From: Ferrovibrio xuzhouensis
GTDB lineage: Bacteria > Pseudomonadota > Alphaproteobacteria > Ferrovibrionales > Ferrovibrionaceae
Length of the DNA stretch: 64,000 bases
Reading direction: 5' to 3'
NCBI RefSeq assembly: GCF_042648965.1
Contig: NZ_JBHRYJ010000001.1
Span: 1,178,001-1,242,000, forward strand
In this document: positions 1-7,256 of the stretch, one piece after another
Layout of the letters: every line of letters begins with the position of its first letter
How positions within the stretch are numbered: position 1 is the stretch's first letter
Program-made: the position numbers and the translations under genes
The notes under the pieces: model-generated
What the model was told of the DNA's origin: nothing
The model's database searches: none
The model's input: only the letters and a program-made list of their open reading frames with translations

Positions 1-187
1 ACTCGAGGTCCGCGTGCTGCGCCGAATAGCTGGTCGGATAGAGGATGACGTTGTCGCGCGCCGCGTTCAGCGTGCCGTGGGTCTTCCAGCTTAAAAACGC
101 GCCGGAGATGGTCTCGCCCGACAGGGTGGCAAAATCGCCAAGCGCGAAACGGCCGGCCTGGACGGGCCACGAAACGGGGGTGTTCAT
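1..187 (-). CDS. MetX-like alpha/beta hydrolase, N-terminal part only
   Basis: The first 62 codons of a gene reading leftward out of the window. The N-terminus shows a LGDFATLSGE stretch and then THGTLNAARDNVILYPTSYS, which matches the opening of the homoserine O-acetyltransferase (MetX)-like alpha/beta-hydrolase family. The nucleophile and the rest of the triad lie outside the window, so true homoserine acetyltransferase cannot be separated from the wider MetX-like hydrolases. The ATG at 187 overlaps the meaB stop codon (ATGA), so the two are probably co-transcribed and translationally coupled. The family call is fairly sure; the substrate is unknown. Confidence 0.7.
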   Translation of the reverse strand, partial: MNTPVSWPVQAGRFALGDFATLSGETISGAFLSWKTHGTLNAARDNVILYPTSYSAQHADLE

Positions 188-1188
188 CTGCGCAGGATCT
201 CCAGCAGTTTGCGCGCCGCGGCGCTGGGGGTGGTCTTGCCGGCGCCGACCGCCTTGCGCAGCTTCGGCAGTTCGGCGGCGATACGCGGATCGGCCTTCAG
301 CCAGTCGAGCAGGCCGTCCTGCAGTTCGCGCATCAGCCAGTGTTCGGCCTGGTGGCGGCGCTGGGCGGCGAAGGCGCCGCTGGCGGTCAGCGCCGCGCGG
401 AACGCGCCGATCGCCGTCCACACCGCCTCGATGCCCTCGTTGAGCAGGGCGGAGACGAGCAGCACCTGCACGGTCCATTCCGGATGGCGCGGCCGCATCA
501 GGTGCAGCGCGGCGCGATAATCGGCCTGGGCCAGCCTTGCAGGCTTCAGCAGCTCGCCGTCCGCCTTGTTAACGATGACGAGATCGGCCAGTTCCATGAT
601 GCCGCGCTTGATGCCCTGCAGGTCGTCACCGCCGGCGGGTGCCAGCAGCAGCAGGAACATGTCGACCAGTTCCGCCACCGTGGTTTCCGACTGGCCGACG
701 CCGACGGTCTCGACCAGCACGACATCGAAGCCGGCGGCCTCGACCAGCAGCATCGCCTCCCGCGTGCGGCGCGCCACGCCGCCGAGCGAGCCGCCCGACG
801 GCGACGGCCGGATGAAAGCATTCTCGTCGCGGGTGAGCTGTTCCATGCGGGTCTTGTCGCCGAGGATCGAGCCACCCGACAGGGCCGAGGATGGATCGAC
901 CGCGAGCACGGCGACCTTGTGGCCGGCCTTGGTCAGATACAGGCCGAAGCGTTCGATGAAGCTCGACTTGCCGACGCCCGGCGTGCCCGAGATGCCGAGC
1001 CGGATGGCACACCCGGCATCCTGCTGGCCGGTGGCGGGCAATATCTTCTGCAGCAGGACCTCGGCCACCGCCTGGTCGGCCGGATGTCGCGATTCCACCA
1101 GCGTGATGGCGCGCGCCAGCGCGCGGCGGTCGCCGGCAAGCAGGCGGCCGGCAAGCGCATCGGGGTCGTGGGTGCGGCGGCTGGACAT
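184..1188 (-). CDS. meaB: Methylmalonyl-CoA mutase-associated GTPase MeaB
   Basis: A G3E-family P-loop GTPase of 334 residues that loads and protects the adenosylcobalamin cofactor of methylmalonyl-CoA mutase (or ethylmalonyl-CoA mutase) in the cytoplasm. Visible motifs: P-loop GTPGVGKSS at 68-76, DPSS at 98-101, switch region ETVGVGQSE at 160-168 and the guanine-specifying NKAD at 207-210. The ATG at 1188 is chosen because the open frame further upstream has no family similarity and runs into the opposing gene's promoter. No mutase gene is in the window. The gene agrees with the mesaconyl-CoA hydratase and malyl-CoA thioesterase genes near 26 kb, which belong to a pathway needing such mutases. 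ArgK/LAO transport ATPase is an old name for the same family. Confidence 0.93.
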   Translation of the reverse strand: MSSRRTHDPDALAGRLLAGDRRALARAITLVESRHPADQAVAEVLLQKILPATGQQDAGCAIRLGISGTPGVGKSSFIERFGLYLTKAGHKVAVLAVDPSSALSGGSILGDKTRMEQLTRDENAFIRPSPSGGSLGGVARRTREAMLLVEAAGFDVVLVETVGVGQSETTVAELVDMFLLLLAPAGGDDLQGIKRGIMELADLVIVNKADGELLKPARLAQADYRAALHLMRPRHPEWTVQVLLVSALLNEGIEAVWTAIGAFRAALTASGAFAAQRRHQAEHWLMRELQDGLLDWLKADPRIAAELPKLRKAVGAGKTTPSAAARKLLEILRR

Positions 1189-1287
1189 CGGTTCGGCCAG
1201 CTTAGCGAAGCCGCTGCGGCGATGCCACCGGCGGCTCCGTTCCGTTGCAACGATGCGTTGTCTTCGGCGGCTGTCACGCATGTGCGG

Positions 1288-1317
1288 TTGACAAGGAGTC
1301 CCGCGGATTCGTATGCC
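1288..1317 (+). promoter_or_regulatory. Sigma70-type promoter for the 1329 gene
   Basis: A perfect TTGACA at 1288-1293 is followed after 18 bases by TATGCC at 1312-1317. The predicted start of transcription is only a few bases before the ATG at 1329, so the mRNA would be almost leaderless. No ribosome binding site is seen before that ATG. Confidence 0.45.
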
Positions 1318-1328
1318 ATGTAGCAGCC

Positions 1329-1880
1329 ATGGCGAATCGGCCGCTCCCCTTCCCAGACGACGACCCTGCGACGCGCGCCCGGCAGGCGCTGGCCCGTGCC
1401 CGCGCCGATCTGGCTGGCCGTAGCGATACGGCCATGCAGGAGGTTGGCATGCAGCCGCCCGCGGTGGCACCCTCGATGTCATCGGTGCCGGCCGCAGCGC
1501 ATGCCCCGCTGCGGGCCGAGGACGGCGCCACGCTGGCCCGCATCGACCTGCTGCGCGGCCGCCTTGCCCAGGCCCGCAGCGATGCCGTCGCCGCCCTGCT
1601 GTTCCTCAGCGACGCCCGGCAGGATTGCGACGCCCTGGCCGAACACTGCGATGCCGCGGGCTGGGCCATGCTGGCCGACGGGGTCACCCTGCTGGCCGGG
1701 GCGCTGTCGCGCTGCCTGCCCACCGAGCCGCGCCATCTGGCGTTGATCGGCTTGCTGGTCGACGCCCTCTATGCCCTGCGCCGTGCCGAGCTGCGGCCGG
1801 ACATGAACCAGGCCGGCCATGACCTGCTGCGCGGCCTGCGGCTGGCGGCAGACCGCGAATTGGGCGGCCGGGCGAGCTGA
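1329..1880 (+). CDS. Hypothetical protein, 183 aa, unknown function
   Basis: I do not recognise a family. The protein is Ala/Arg/Leu-rich and predicted mostly helical, with a low-complexity N-terminal third. A more ordered C-terminal half (about residues 75-183) contains CDALAEHCDAAGWAMLADGV and a hydrophobic helical stretch. It has no signal peptide and no membrane segment. It lies divergent from meaB and upstream of the DUF3108 and receiver genes on the same strand, separated by about 100 bases. The start is the ATG just after a good promoter; an in-frame ATG at 1245 would lie upstream of the promoter. The small helical domain could be a partner of the nearby receiver, but nothing in the sequence proves it. 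Confidence 0.6.
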   Translation: MANRPLPFPDDDPATRARQALARARADLAGRSDTAMQEVGMQPPAVAPSMSSVPAAAHAPLRAEDGATLARIDLLRGRLAQARSDAVAALLFLSDARQDCDALAEHCDAAGWAMLADGVTLLAGALSRCLPTEPRHLALIGLLVDALYALRRAELRPDMNQAGHDLLRGLRLAADRELGGRAS

Positions 1881-1983
1881 GGCCCAGGCGGGTGGCCACC
1901 GGGCGCCAGCGACAGATCGCCGCAACTGCCAGTCGAATACGGTTCCGTTCTGCGATTCCGCGAATCGGGACTAAGATTTCCCC

Positions 1984-2937
1984 ATGCGAATCACGCTTCC
2001 CAGTGTCACGTTCCCCGGTGCATTGCGGATCGGGCTGCTGCTGGCGAGCCTGCCGGCCGCCGCGGCCACCGGCGCGGTCCGCGCCGAGCCGCCGCCGGCC
2101 GATCCCGCCCCCACACCGCTGGCCACACCCGGCGACACCGCGCCGCGCGGCGCCCTGCGCAGCGCCAGGCTGGAATTCGGCCTCTATGCGCTGGGCGCCA
2201 AGGCGTTTGACATGAAGCTCGACCTGCAGCGCGAGGGCGACGCGATTACCGTCGACACCGGCATGCAGACCTTCGGGCTGGTCAATTTCCTGATGAGCTT
2301 CGAGATGACCGGCCATGTCGCGGCCCAGATGCAGGGCGGCCGCGTGATGCCGGTGCGCTATCGCACCGACAGCGACGGCAGCTGGTCGAAGCGCTCGACC
2401 CGCATCGTCTGGGACGCCGACGGCATGCCGACGGCCGAGGTACTGCCGCCGGTCGACCAGGACGACCGCGATCCGGTGCCCGATGCGCTGAAGCGCAACA
2501 CCATGGACCCGACCACCGCCATCGTCGCCCGCGCCCTGCACAGCGGCGACGCGCCGCCCTGCAACGGCATAGACGCGATCTTCGACGGCCGGCGCCGCTA
2601 TAACCTGCATTTTTCCCCGGTCGGGCCGGCCATGCTGAAACCGCAGGACCGCTCGACCTATGCCGGTCCGGCCTATGAATGTGCGGTGCGGCTGGAGCCG
2701 ATCGCCGGCTATCGTCATGGCGATGACGCCGATACCCGGGCCGTGGAAGAACATGTCACCCGGCTGTGGCTGACCCGGCCGCCCGGCGTCGATGTCTGGA
2801 TTCCGGTGCAGATCGACAGCGGCATCAGCCTGGGCAGCGTCACCGGCTGGATTGCCGGCGCCACGCTGAACGGCAAGACCTGGCTTGCCCCCCTGCCGCC
2901 CATCCGCTATGCGGTCGAACGCCCGAACACGCCGTAG
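1984..2937 (+). CDS. DUF3108 domain-containing exported protein
   Basis: A 317-residue protein with an N-terminal signal peptide: Arg near the start, a hydrophobic core GLLLASLPAAAA, and a probable Ala-X-Ala-like cut near residue 35. The mature part reads as a beta-rich DUF3108 domain, with RLEFGLYALGAKAFDMKLDL near the start and YRTDSDGSWSKRSTRIVWD in the middle. Members are periplasmic or outer-membrane-associated proteins of unknown function that may bind lipid-like ligands in a beta barrel. A TAAGAT -10-like box sits at 1972-1977 and a small inverted repeat (CGATTC, 3 bases, GAATCG) at 1953-1967 just before the gene. The function is unknown; the fold assignment rests on recognition of the pattern. 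Confidence 0.7.
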   Translation: MRITLPSVTFPGALRIGLLLASLPAAAATGAVRAEPPPADPAPTPLATPGDTAPRGALRSARLEFGLYALGAKAFDMKLDLQREGDAITVDTGMQTFGLVNFLMSFEMTGHVAAQMQGGRVMPVRYRTDSDGSWSKRSTRIVWDADGMPTAEVLPPVDQDDRDPVPDALKRNTMDPTTAIVARALHSGDAPPCNGIDAIFDGRRRYNLHFSPVGPAMLKPQDRSTYAGPAYECAVRLEPIAGYRHGDDADTRAVEEHVTRLWLTRPPGVDVWIPVQIDSGISLGSVTGWIAGATLNGKTWLAPLPPIRYAVERPNTP

Positions 2938-2960
2938 CCGGCCGCAGTCAGGGGGAAGCG

Positions 2961-3356
2961 ATGGCAGCAGCAGAGGCCGGCGGCACCCGCCGCATCCTGG
3001 TGGCCGAGGATTCCACCGCCGGCCAGGCAGTGCTGCAGAAGCTGCTGACCGCCCTGGGCTTCACCCCGGTTTTCGCCGGCTCGGGCCGCGAGGCGGTCGC
3101 CATGTTCGTCGAATATCCGGATATCGCCCTGATTCTGATGGATGTCCGCATGCCGAACCTGAACGGCATCAAGGCGGCCCAGGAAATCCGTCTGGCCGGC
3201 AGCGGCAATGCCATGCGGGTGCCGATCATCGGCATGACCGCCGCCGATGGCCCGGAGGTGCGCCGGGAATGCCTGTCGTCGGGCATGAACGAGATGCTGG
3301 TGAAACCGCTCGACCCGCGCAAACTGGTCGAGACGATCCGGCGGTTTCTTCTTTAA
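2961..3356 (+). CDS. Stand-alone CheY-like response regulator receiver
   Basis: A single receiver domain of 131 residues with no output domain. All key residues are present: acidic pair E16-D17, phospho-acceptor D61 (in LMDVRMPNLNG), T93 and K115 (in LVKPLDP). It should be phosphorylated by a histidine kinase and act by protein contact, as CheY or DivK-type regulators do. No kinase, phosphotransferase or chemotaxis gene is nearby, so its partner is unknown. A purine-rich ribosome binding site (GGGGGAAG) precedes the ATG at 2961. It follows the DUF3108 gene by 23 bases and is probably co-transcribed. Confidence 0.88.
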   Translation: MAAAEAGGTRRILVAEDSTAGQAVLQKLLTALGFTPVFAGSGREAVAMFVEYPDIALILMDVRMPNLNGIKAAQEIRLAGSGNAMRVPIIGMTAADGPEVRRECLSSGMNEMLVKPLDPRKLVETIRRFLL

Positions 3357-3360
3357 TATG

Positions 3361-3389
3361 TTGATTTCATTATAATTTATCCATAAAAT
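3361..3389 (+). promoter_or_regulatory. Sigma70-type promoter upstream of ffh
   Basis: TTGATT at 3361-3366 and TAAAAT at 3384-3389 are 17 bases apart, inside a sharply AT-rich stretch just after the receiver stop codon. A TATAAT also sits at 3371-3376 without a matching -35. Transcription from here would give ffh a leader of about 200 bases. The rest of 3390-3598 holds a 7-bp GC hairpin (arms 3401-3407 and 3414-3420) without a T-run; I see no gene in it. Confidence 0.5.
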
Positions 3390-3598
3390 CGTCCCGGACT
3401 CCGGCCTAGGGGCAGGCCGGGCAAATGTCAGGAACCGCGCGCCTTTCCTTGACTTCCGGGCGCCGAAAGGCTTTATTCCGGCCGCTTTCCATTTCGGGAG
3501 CTTGAATCCGGTCCGAGGACCGCCGTCCGTCCGCGAGTGTCGCGCACGGGCGTCGTTTTGCTTGTGACCGGTCTGAACGGGATTTTGTCAGGGTCGGC

Positions 3599-4975
3599 AT
3601 GTTCGAATCTCTGAGCGGCAAACTGGGCGAGGTTTTCGAGCGGCTGCGCAAGCGCGGCGCGCTGACGGAATCCGATGTCTCGGAGGCTTTGCGCGAGGTC
3701 CGCGTCGCCCTGCTCGAGGCCGATGTCGCCCTCCCCGTCGTGAAGACCTTCATCGACGGCGTGAAGGCCAAGGCAGTCGGCCAGGATGTGCTGCGCTCGG
3801 TGACCCCGGGCCAGATGGTCATCAAGATCGTCCACGACCACCTGGTCGAGATGCTGGGCGGTGCCGGCGAAGGGTCCGAACTCGATTTCAATGCCGTCCC
3901 GCCGGTGCCCGTCCTCATGGTCGGCCTGCAGGGTTCGGGCAAGACCACCTCGACCGCCAAGATTGCGCTGCGTCTGCAGACCCGCGACCGCAAGAAGGTG
4001 CTGATGGCGTCGCTCGACGTCTATCGCCCGGCGGCGCAGGAGCAGCTGAAGATTCTCGGCGAGCAGACCGGCGTCGCCACCCTGCCCGTCGTCGCCGGCC
4101 AGATGCCGGTCGATATCGCCAGGCGCGCCCTGCAGGCCGCCAAGCTCGGCGGCTACGACGTGCTGATGCTGGATACCGCCGGCCGCCTGCATATCGACGA
4201 GACACTGATGCTGGAAGTCGCGGCCGTGCGCGACGCCGTGCAACCGCATGAAACCCTGCTGGTCGCCGACAGCCTGACCGGCCAGGACGCGGTGAATGTC
4301 GCCAAAAGCTTCAACGAGCGGGTCGGCGTCACCGGCATCGTGCTGACCCGCGTCGACGGCGATGGCCGCGGCGGCGCCGCGCTGTCGATGCGCGCCGTCA
4401 CCGGCAAGCCGATCAAGCTGATCGGCGTCGGCGAGAAGACCGACGCGCTGGAGACCTTCCACCCGGAGCGCATCGCGCAGCGCATCCTCGGCATGGGCGA
4501 CATCGTCAGCCTGGTCGAGAAGGCCGCCGAGACGATCGAGAAGGAAGAGGCCGAACGCCAGGCCGCACGCATGCAGAAGGGCCTGTTCGATCTCGAGGAC
4601 ATGGCCAAGCAGCTGCAGCAGCTGCGCAAGATGGGCGGCATGTCGGGCGTGATGAACCTGCTGCCCGGCGTCGGCAAGATCAAGCAGCAGATGGCGAACG
4701 CCAACATCGACGAGACGGTGATCAAGCGCCAGGAAGCCATCATCGGGTCGATGACCCGCGAAGAGCGCAAGAATCCGAAGGTGATCCATGCCTCGCGCAA
4801 GAAGCGCATCGCAGCGGGCAGCGGCACCTCGGTGCAGGACGTCAACAAGCTGCTGAAGCAGCATCTCCAGATGTCCGACATGATGAAACGCATGTCGAAG
4901 CTGGGGCAGAAGGGTTTTACCCGCAGCATCATGGCCGGCATGGGCGGGGGTTTCCCCGGCATGCCGAAGATGTGA
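3599..4975 (+). CDS. ffh: Signal recognition particle protein Ffh
   Basis: The SRP54 GTPase, which with 4.5S RNA takes membrane-protein nascent chains to FtsY. The 458 residues have the usual order: helical N domain (1-95), G domain with P-loop GLQGSGKT at 109-116, DTAGR at 192-196 and TRVDGD at 250-255, then a Met-rich M domain from about 305 with the RNA-binding stretch SGTSVQDVNKLL. The guanine-specificity motif is TRVD rather than the common TKLD, a conservative change I believe is seen in other alphaproteobacteria. It is the first gene of a run with rpsP, rimM, trmD and rplS, and stands 52 bases before rpsP. The 4.5S RNA gene is not in the window. Confidence 0.97.
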   Translation: MFESLSGKLGEVFERLRKRGALTESDVSEALREVRVALLEADVALPVVKTFIDGVKAKAVGQDVLRSVTPGQMVIKIVHDHLVEMLGGAGEGSELDFNAVPPVPVLMVGLQGSGKTTSTAKIALRLQTRDRKKVLMASLDVYRPAAQEQLKILGEQTGVATLPVVAGQMPVDIARRALQAAKLGGYDVLMLDTAGRLHIDETLMLEVAAVRDAVQPHETLLVADSLTGQDAVNVAKSFNERVGVTGIVLTRVDGDGRGGAALSMRAVTGKPIKLIGVGEKTDALETFHPERIAQRILGMGDIVSLVEKAAETIEKEEAERQAARMQKGLFDLEDMAKQLQQLRKMGGMSGVMNLLPGVGKIKQQMANANIDETVIKRQEAIIGSMTREERKNPKVIHASRKKRIAAGSGTSVQDVNKLLKQHLQMSDMMKRMSKLGQKGFTRSIMAGMGGGFPGMPKM

Positions 4976-5027
4976 CGGGCACAGTATCGCGTAATTCACG
5001 AATCACAGTTCAAGGAAAGGACCATCA

Positions 5028-5420
5028 ATGTCAGTCAAGATCCGCATGACGCGCGGTGGCGCCAAGAAGCGCCCGTATTACCGTATCGTCGTTGCCGACT
5101 CGCGCAGCCCGCGTGACGGCCGTTTCATCGAGAAGATCGGCTCGTATGACCCGATGCTGCCGAAGGACCGCGAGCGCGTGCAGCTCGACGTCGAGCGCGT
5201 GAAGTACTGGCTGTCGCAGGGTGCGCAGCCGTCCGACCGCTGCGCCAGCTTTTTCACCAAGGCCGGCCTGATGAAGTGGGAACACGGCAACAACCCGGAA
5301 AAGGCCAAGCCGAAGGCGAAGGCGCAGGAGCGCATCAAGGCCGCCGAGGAAGCCGCCAAGGCCGCTGCCGAAGCTGCTGCCGCGCCGGCGCCGGCCGCCG
5401 ACGAAGCCGCTGCCGGCTGA
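5028..5420 (+). CDS. rpsP: 30S ribosomal protein S16
   Basis: Small-subunit protein S16. The N-terminal 80 residues carry the conserved SVKIRMTRGGAKKRPYYRIV and the DGRFIEKIGSYDPM stretch. The 130 residues exceed the usual 80-90 because of a Lys/Ala/Glu-rich tail from about residue 85, a common alphaproteobacterial extension. A strong AAGGAAAGG ribosome binding site lies before the ATG. It is part of the conserved rpsP-rimM-trmD-rplS order and is followed by rimM after 16 bases. Confidence 0.97.
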   Translation: MSVKIRMTRGGAKKRPYYRIVVADSRSPRDGRFIEKIGSYDPMLPKDRERVQLDVERVKYWLSQGAQPSDRCASFFTKAGLMKWEHGNNPEKAKPKAKAQERIKAAEEAAKAAAEAAAAPAPAADEAAAG

Positions 5421-5436
5421 TCGCCGCGCCTGACGC

Positions 5437-6009
5437 ATGGCCGACACGGTCCCGCCCAAAACGCTTCTGCTGGGCGTGATCATCGGCGCGCAGGGCATCC
5501 GCGGCGAGGTGAAGGTGAAGGCCTTCACCGGCGATCCGGAAGCCATCGGGGATTACGGCCCCCTGCGCGACGCCCAGGGCCAGCGCAGTTTCAAGCTGAA
5601 AGTGCACCGGCTGGCCAAGGGTGATGTGGTGGTAGCGAGTATCAGGGGCGTCGGCGACCGCAATGCCGCCGAAGCCCTGAAAGGCACCGAGCTGTATGTG
5701 GCGCGCGATGCGCTGCCGCAGCCCGAGGACGGCGAGTTCTACTACACCGATCTGGTCGGCCTGAAGGTCGCGACCACGGCCGGTCAGGACCTCGGCGAGA
5801 TCAGCGCGGTGCATAATTACGGCGCCGGCGACATGCTGGAGGTGAAAACCGCCAGCGGCCGTTCGGCGATGGTGCCCTTCACCGACGACGCGGTGCCCGA
5901 AGTGGACATCGCCGGCGGCAGGGTGGTGGTGGAACCCGCTTTCTGGCTCGGCGAACCCGGTGAGGTCGACGCGGCGGTGGGCGAGGACCGCAGGGCCGAC
6001 GAGGCCTGA
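5437..6009 (+). CDS. rimM: 16S rRNA processing protein RimM
   Basis: RimM assists maturation of the 30S head and binds S19. The 190 residues show the RimM N-terminal barrel (LLGVIIGAQGIRGEVKVKAF at the start) and a C-terminal PRC-barrel-like part with DLVGLKVATTAGQDLGEI and MVPFTDDAVPEVD. A short acidic tail follows. Its position between rpsP and trmD confirms the call. Its TGA is followed by the trmD GTG start after one base, so the two are likely translationally coupled. Confidence 0.96.
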   Translation: MADTVPPKTLLLGVIIGAQGIRGEVKVKAFTGDPEAIGDYGPLRDAQGQRSFKLKVHRLAKGDVVVASIRGVGDRNAAEALKGTELYVARDALPQPEDGEFYYTDLVGLKVATTAGQDLGEISAVHNYGAGDMLEVKTASGRSAMVPFTDDAVPEVDIAGGRVVVEPAFWLGEPGEVDAAVGEDRRADEA

Positions 6010-6010
6010 C

Positions 6011-6772
6011 GTGAGTGACGCCCCGGCGCGGCCGTGGAATGTGCGGGTACTGACTTTGTACCCGGCGATGTTCCCCGGACCGCTGGGACAAAGCCTGGCC
6101 GGACGGGCCCTGCAACAGGGCCTGTGGTCGCTGGCGGTGGTGGACATCCGCGATTTCGCGCGCGATAAACACCGCACCGTCGACGACACCCCCTTCGGGG
6201 GCGGGCCCGGCATGGTGATGCGGCCCGACGTGCTGGCCGCCGCGATCGATGCAACGGTGACCGGTGCAGCGGGCGCGGCCCAGCCGGAGGCAGGCGCGGC
6301 GGAACAGCCCTTGCTGTATTTCTCGCCGCGCGGCCGGCGCCTCGACCAGGCGCTGGTGCACGAGGTGAAGGCGGCCGGCGGCGCCACACTGCTGTGCGGC
6401 CGGTTCGAGGGGGTGGACGAGCGCCTGCTGGAGGCGCGCCCCGTTGTCGAGGTCAGCCTCGGCGACTTCGTCCTGTCGGGCGGCGAGATCGCAGCCTACG
6501 CGTTGATCGACGCGGTGGTGCGGCTGCTGCCCGGGGTGATGGGTGCCGAAGAGTCCGGCACCGAGGAGAGTTTCGCGGACGGCTTGCTGGAATATCCCCA
6601 GTATACCCGGCCGCAGGAGTGGGAAGGTCGCGGCGTACCGGAAGTGCTGCTGTCGGGCCACCACGGAAGGATCGCAGCCTGGCGACGCGAGATGGCGGAA
6701 AAGATCACCGCCCTGCGCCGGCCGGACCTGTGGAAGCGCTACGCCGGGCGCAAGCCGGGCGTGAAGGATTGA
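6011..6772 (+). CDS. trmD: tRNA (guanine-N1)-methyltransferase TrmD
   Basis: The SPOUT-class enzyme that makes m1G37 in tRNAs reading CNN codons, preventing frameshifts. I start it at the GTG at 6011, one base after the rimM stop; the open frame continues upstream but only inside rimM. From there it is 253 residues, with the family opening VRVLTLYPAMFPGPLG, the GGGPGMVM loop, FEGVDERLLE and the knot motif LSGGEIAAYALIDAVVRLLPG, then PQYTRPQEWEGRGVPEVLLS. The length and order are normal. Confidence 0.96.
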   Translation: MSDAPARPWNVRVLTLYPAMFPGPLGQSLAGRALQQGLWSLAVVDIRDFARDKHRTVDDTPFGGGPGMVMRPDVLAAAIDATVTGAAGAAQPEAGAAEQPLLYFSPRGRRLDQALVHEVKAAGGATLLCGRFEGVDERLLEARPVVEVSLGDFVLSGGEIAAYALIDAVVRLLPGVMGAEESGTEESFADGLLEYPQYTRPQEWEGRGVPEVLLSGHHGRIAAWRREMAEKITALRRPDLWKRYAGRKPGVKD

Positions 6773-6823
6773 ACCGAGTTTTGACGAGTTGAACAGTTAG
6801 AGAAAGACGAAAGGCAGGTTGCC

Positions 6824-7201
6824 ATGAACATTCTGCAGCAGATCGAGAAAGAGCAGTCGGACGCTCTCGCCGCCGCCCGTGCGGTGCCGGACTTCGCCCC
6901 GGGCGACACCCTCAAGGTCAACGTGAAGGTGGTCGAAGGCGGCCGCGAGCGCGTGCAGGCCTATGAAGGCGTGTGCATTGCCCGCTCCAACCGCGGCGTG
7001 AACTCGTCGTTCACCGTGCGCAAGATCTCTTACGGCGAAGGCGTCGAGCGTATCTTCCCGCTGTACAGCCCGCGCATCGAGTCGATCACCGTGGTGCGCC
7101 GCGGCGACGTGCGCCGTGCCAAGCTGTATTACCTGCGCGGCCGCACCGGCAAGGCCGCCCGCATCACCGAGAAGCGCGACATCGCCCCCAAGAGCGCGTA
7201 A
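6824..7201 (+). CDS. rplS: 50S ribosomal protein L19
   Basis: Large-subunit protein L19 at the 30S-50S interface. The 125 residues carry PGDTLKVNVKVVEGGRERVQ, ARSNRGVNSSFTVRKISYGEGVER and the C-terminal KLYYLRGRTGKAARI, all typical. It is the last gene of the ribosomal run, 51 bases after trmD, with an AAAGACGAAAGGCAGG ribosome binding region. The inverted repeat at 7218-7256 just downstream may end or attenuate this transcript. Confidence 0.97.
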   Translation: MNILQQIEKEQSDALAAARAVPDFAPGDTLKVNVKVVEGGRERVQAYEGVCIARSNRGVNSSFTVRKISYGEGVERIFPLYSPRIESITVVRRGDVRRAKLYYLRGRTGKAARITEKRDIAPKSA

Positions 7202-7217
7202 GCCTCTGATGCCTTGC

Positions 7218-7256
7218 GGAGAGCGGGATATGCCCCGATGTCGCAGCCCGCTCTCC
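7218..7256 (+). promoter_or_regulatory. Inverted repeat over the permease start region
   Basis: GGAGAGCGGG (7218-7227) and CCCGCTCTCC (7247-7256) are perfectly complementary, with a 19-base loop that contains the permease ATG at 7238. The GGAGAG in the left arm is the only plausible ribosome binding site for that ATG. There is no T-run after the right arm, so this is a weak candidate terminator for rplS and a better candidate for an RNA fold that hides the next gene's ribosome binding site. Confidence 0.45.

Noticed and set aside
1245..1328. Upstream extension of the 183-aa hypothetical gene to an ATG at 1245
   Set aside because: The TTGACA/TATGCC promoter lies inside the extension, and the added residues have no ordered pattern.
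3401..3420. GC hairpin between the receiver and ffh genes as a terminator
   Set aside because: The 7-bp stem has no T-run and lies downstream of the probable ffh promoter, so it would interrupt ffh itself.
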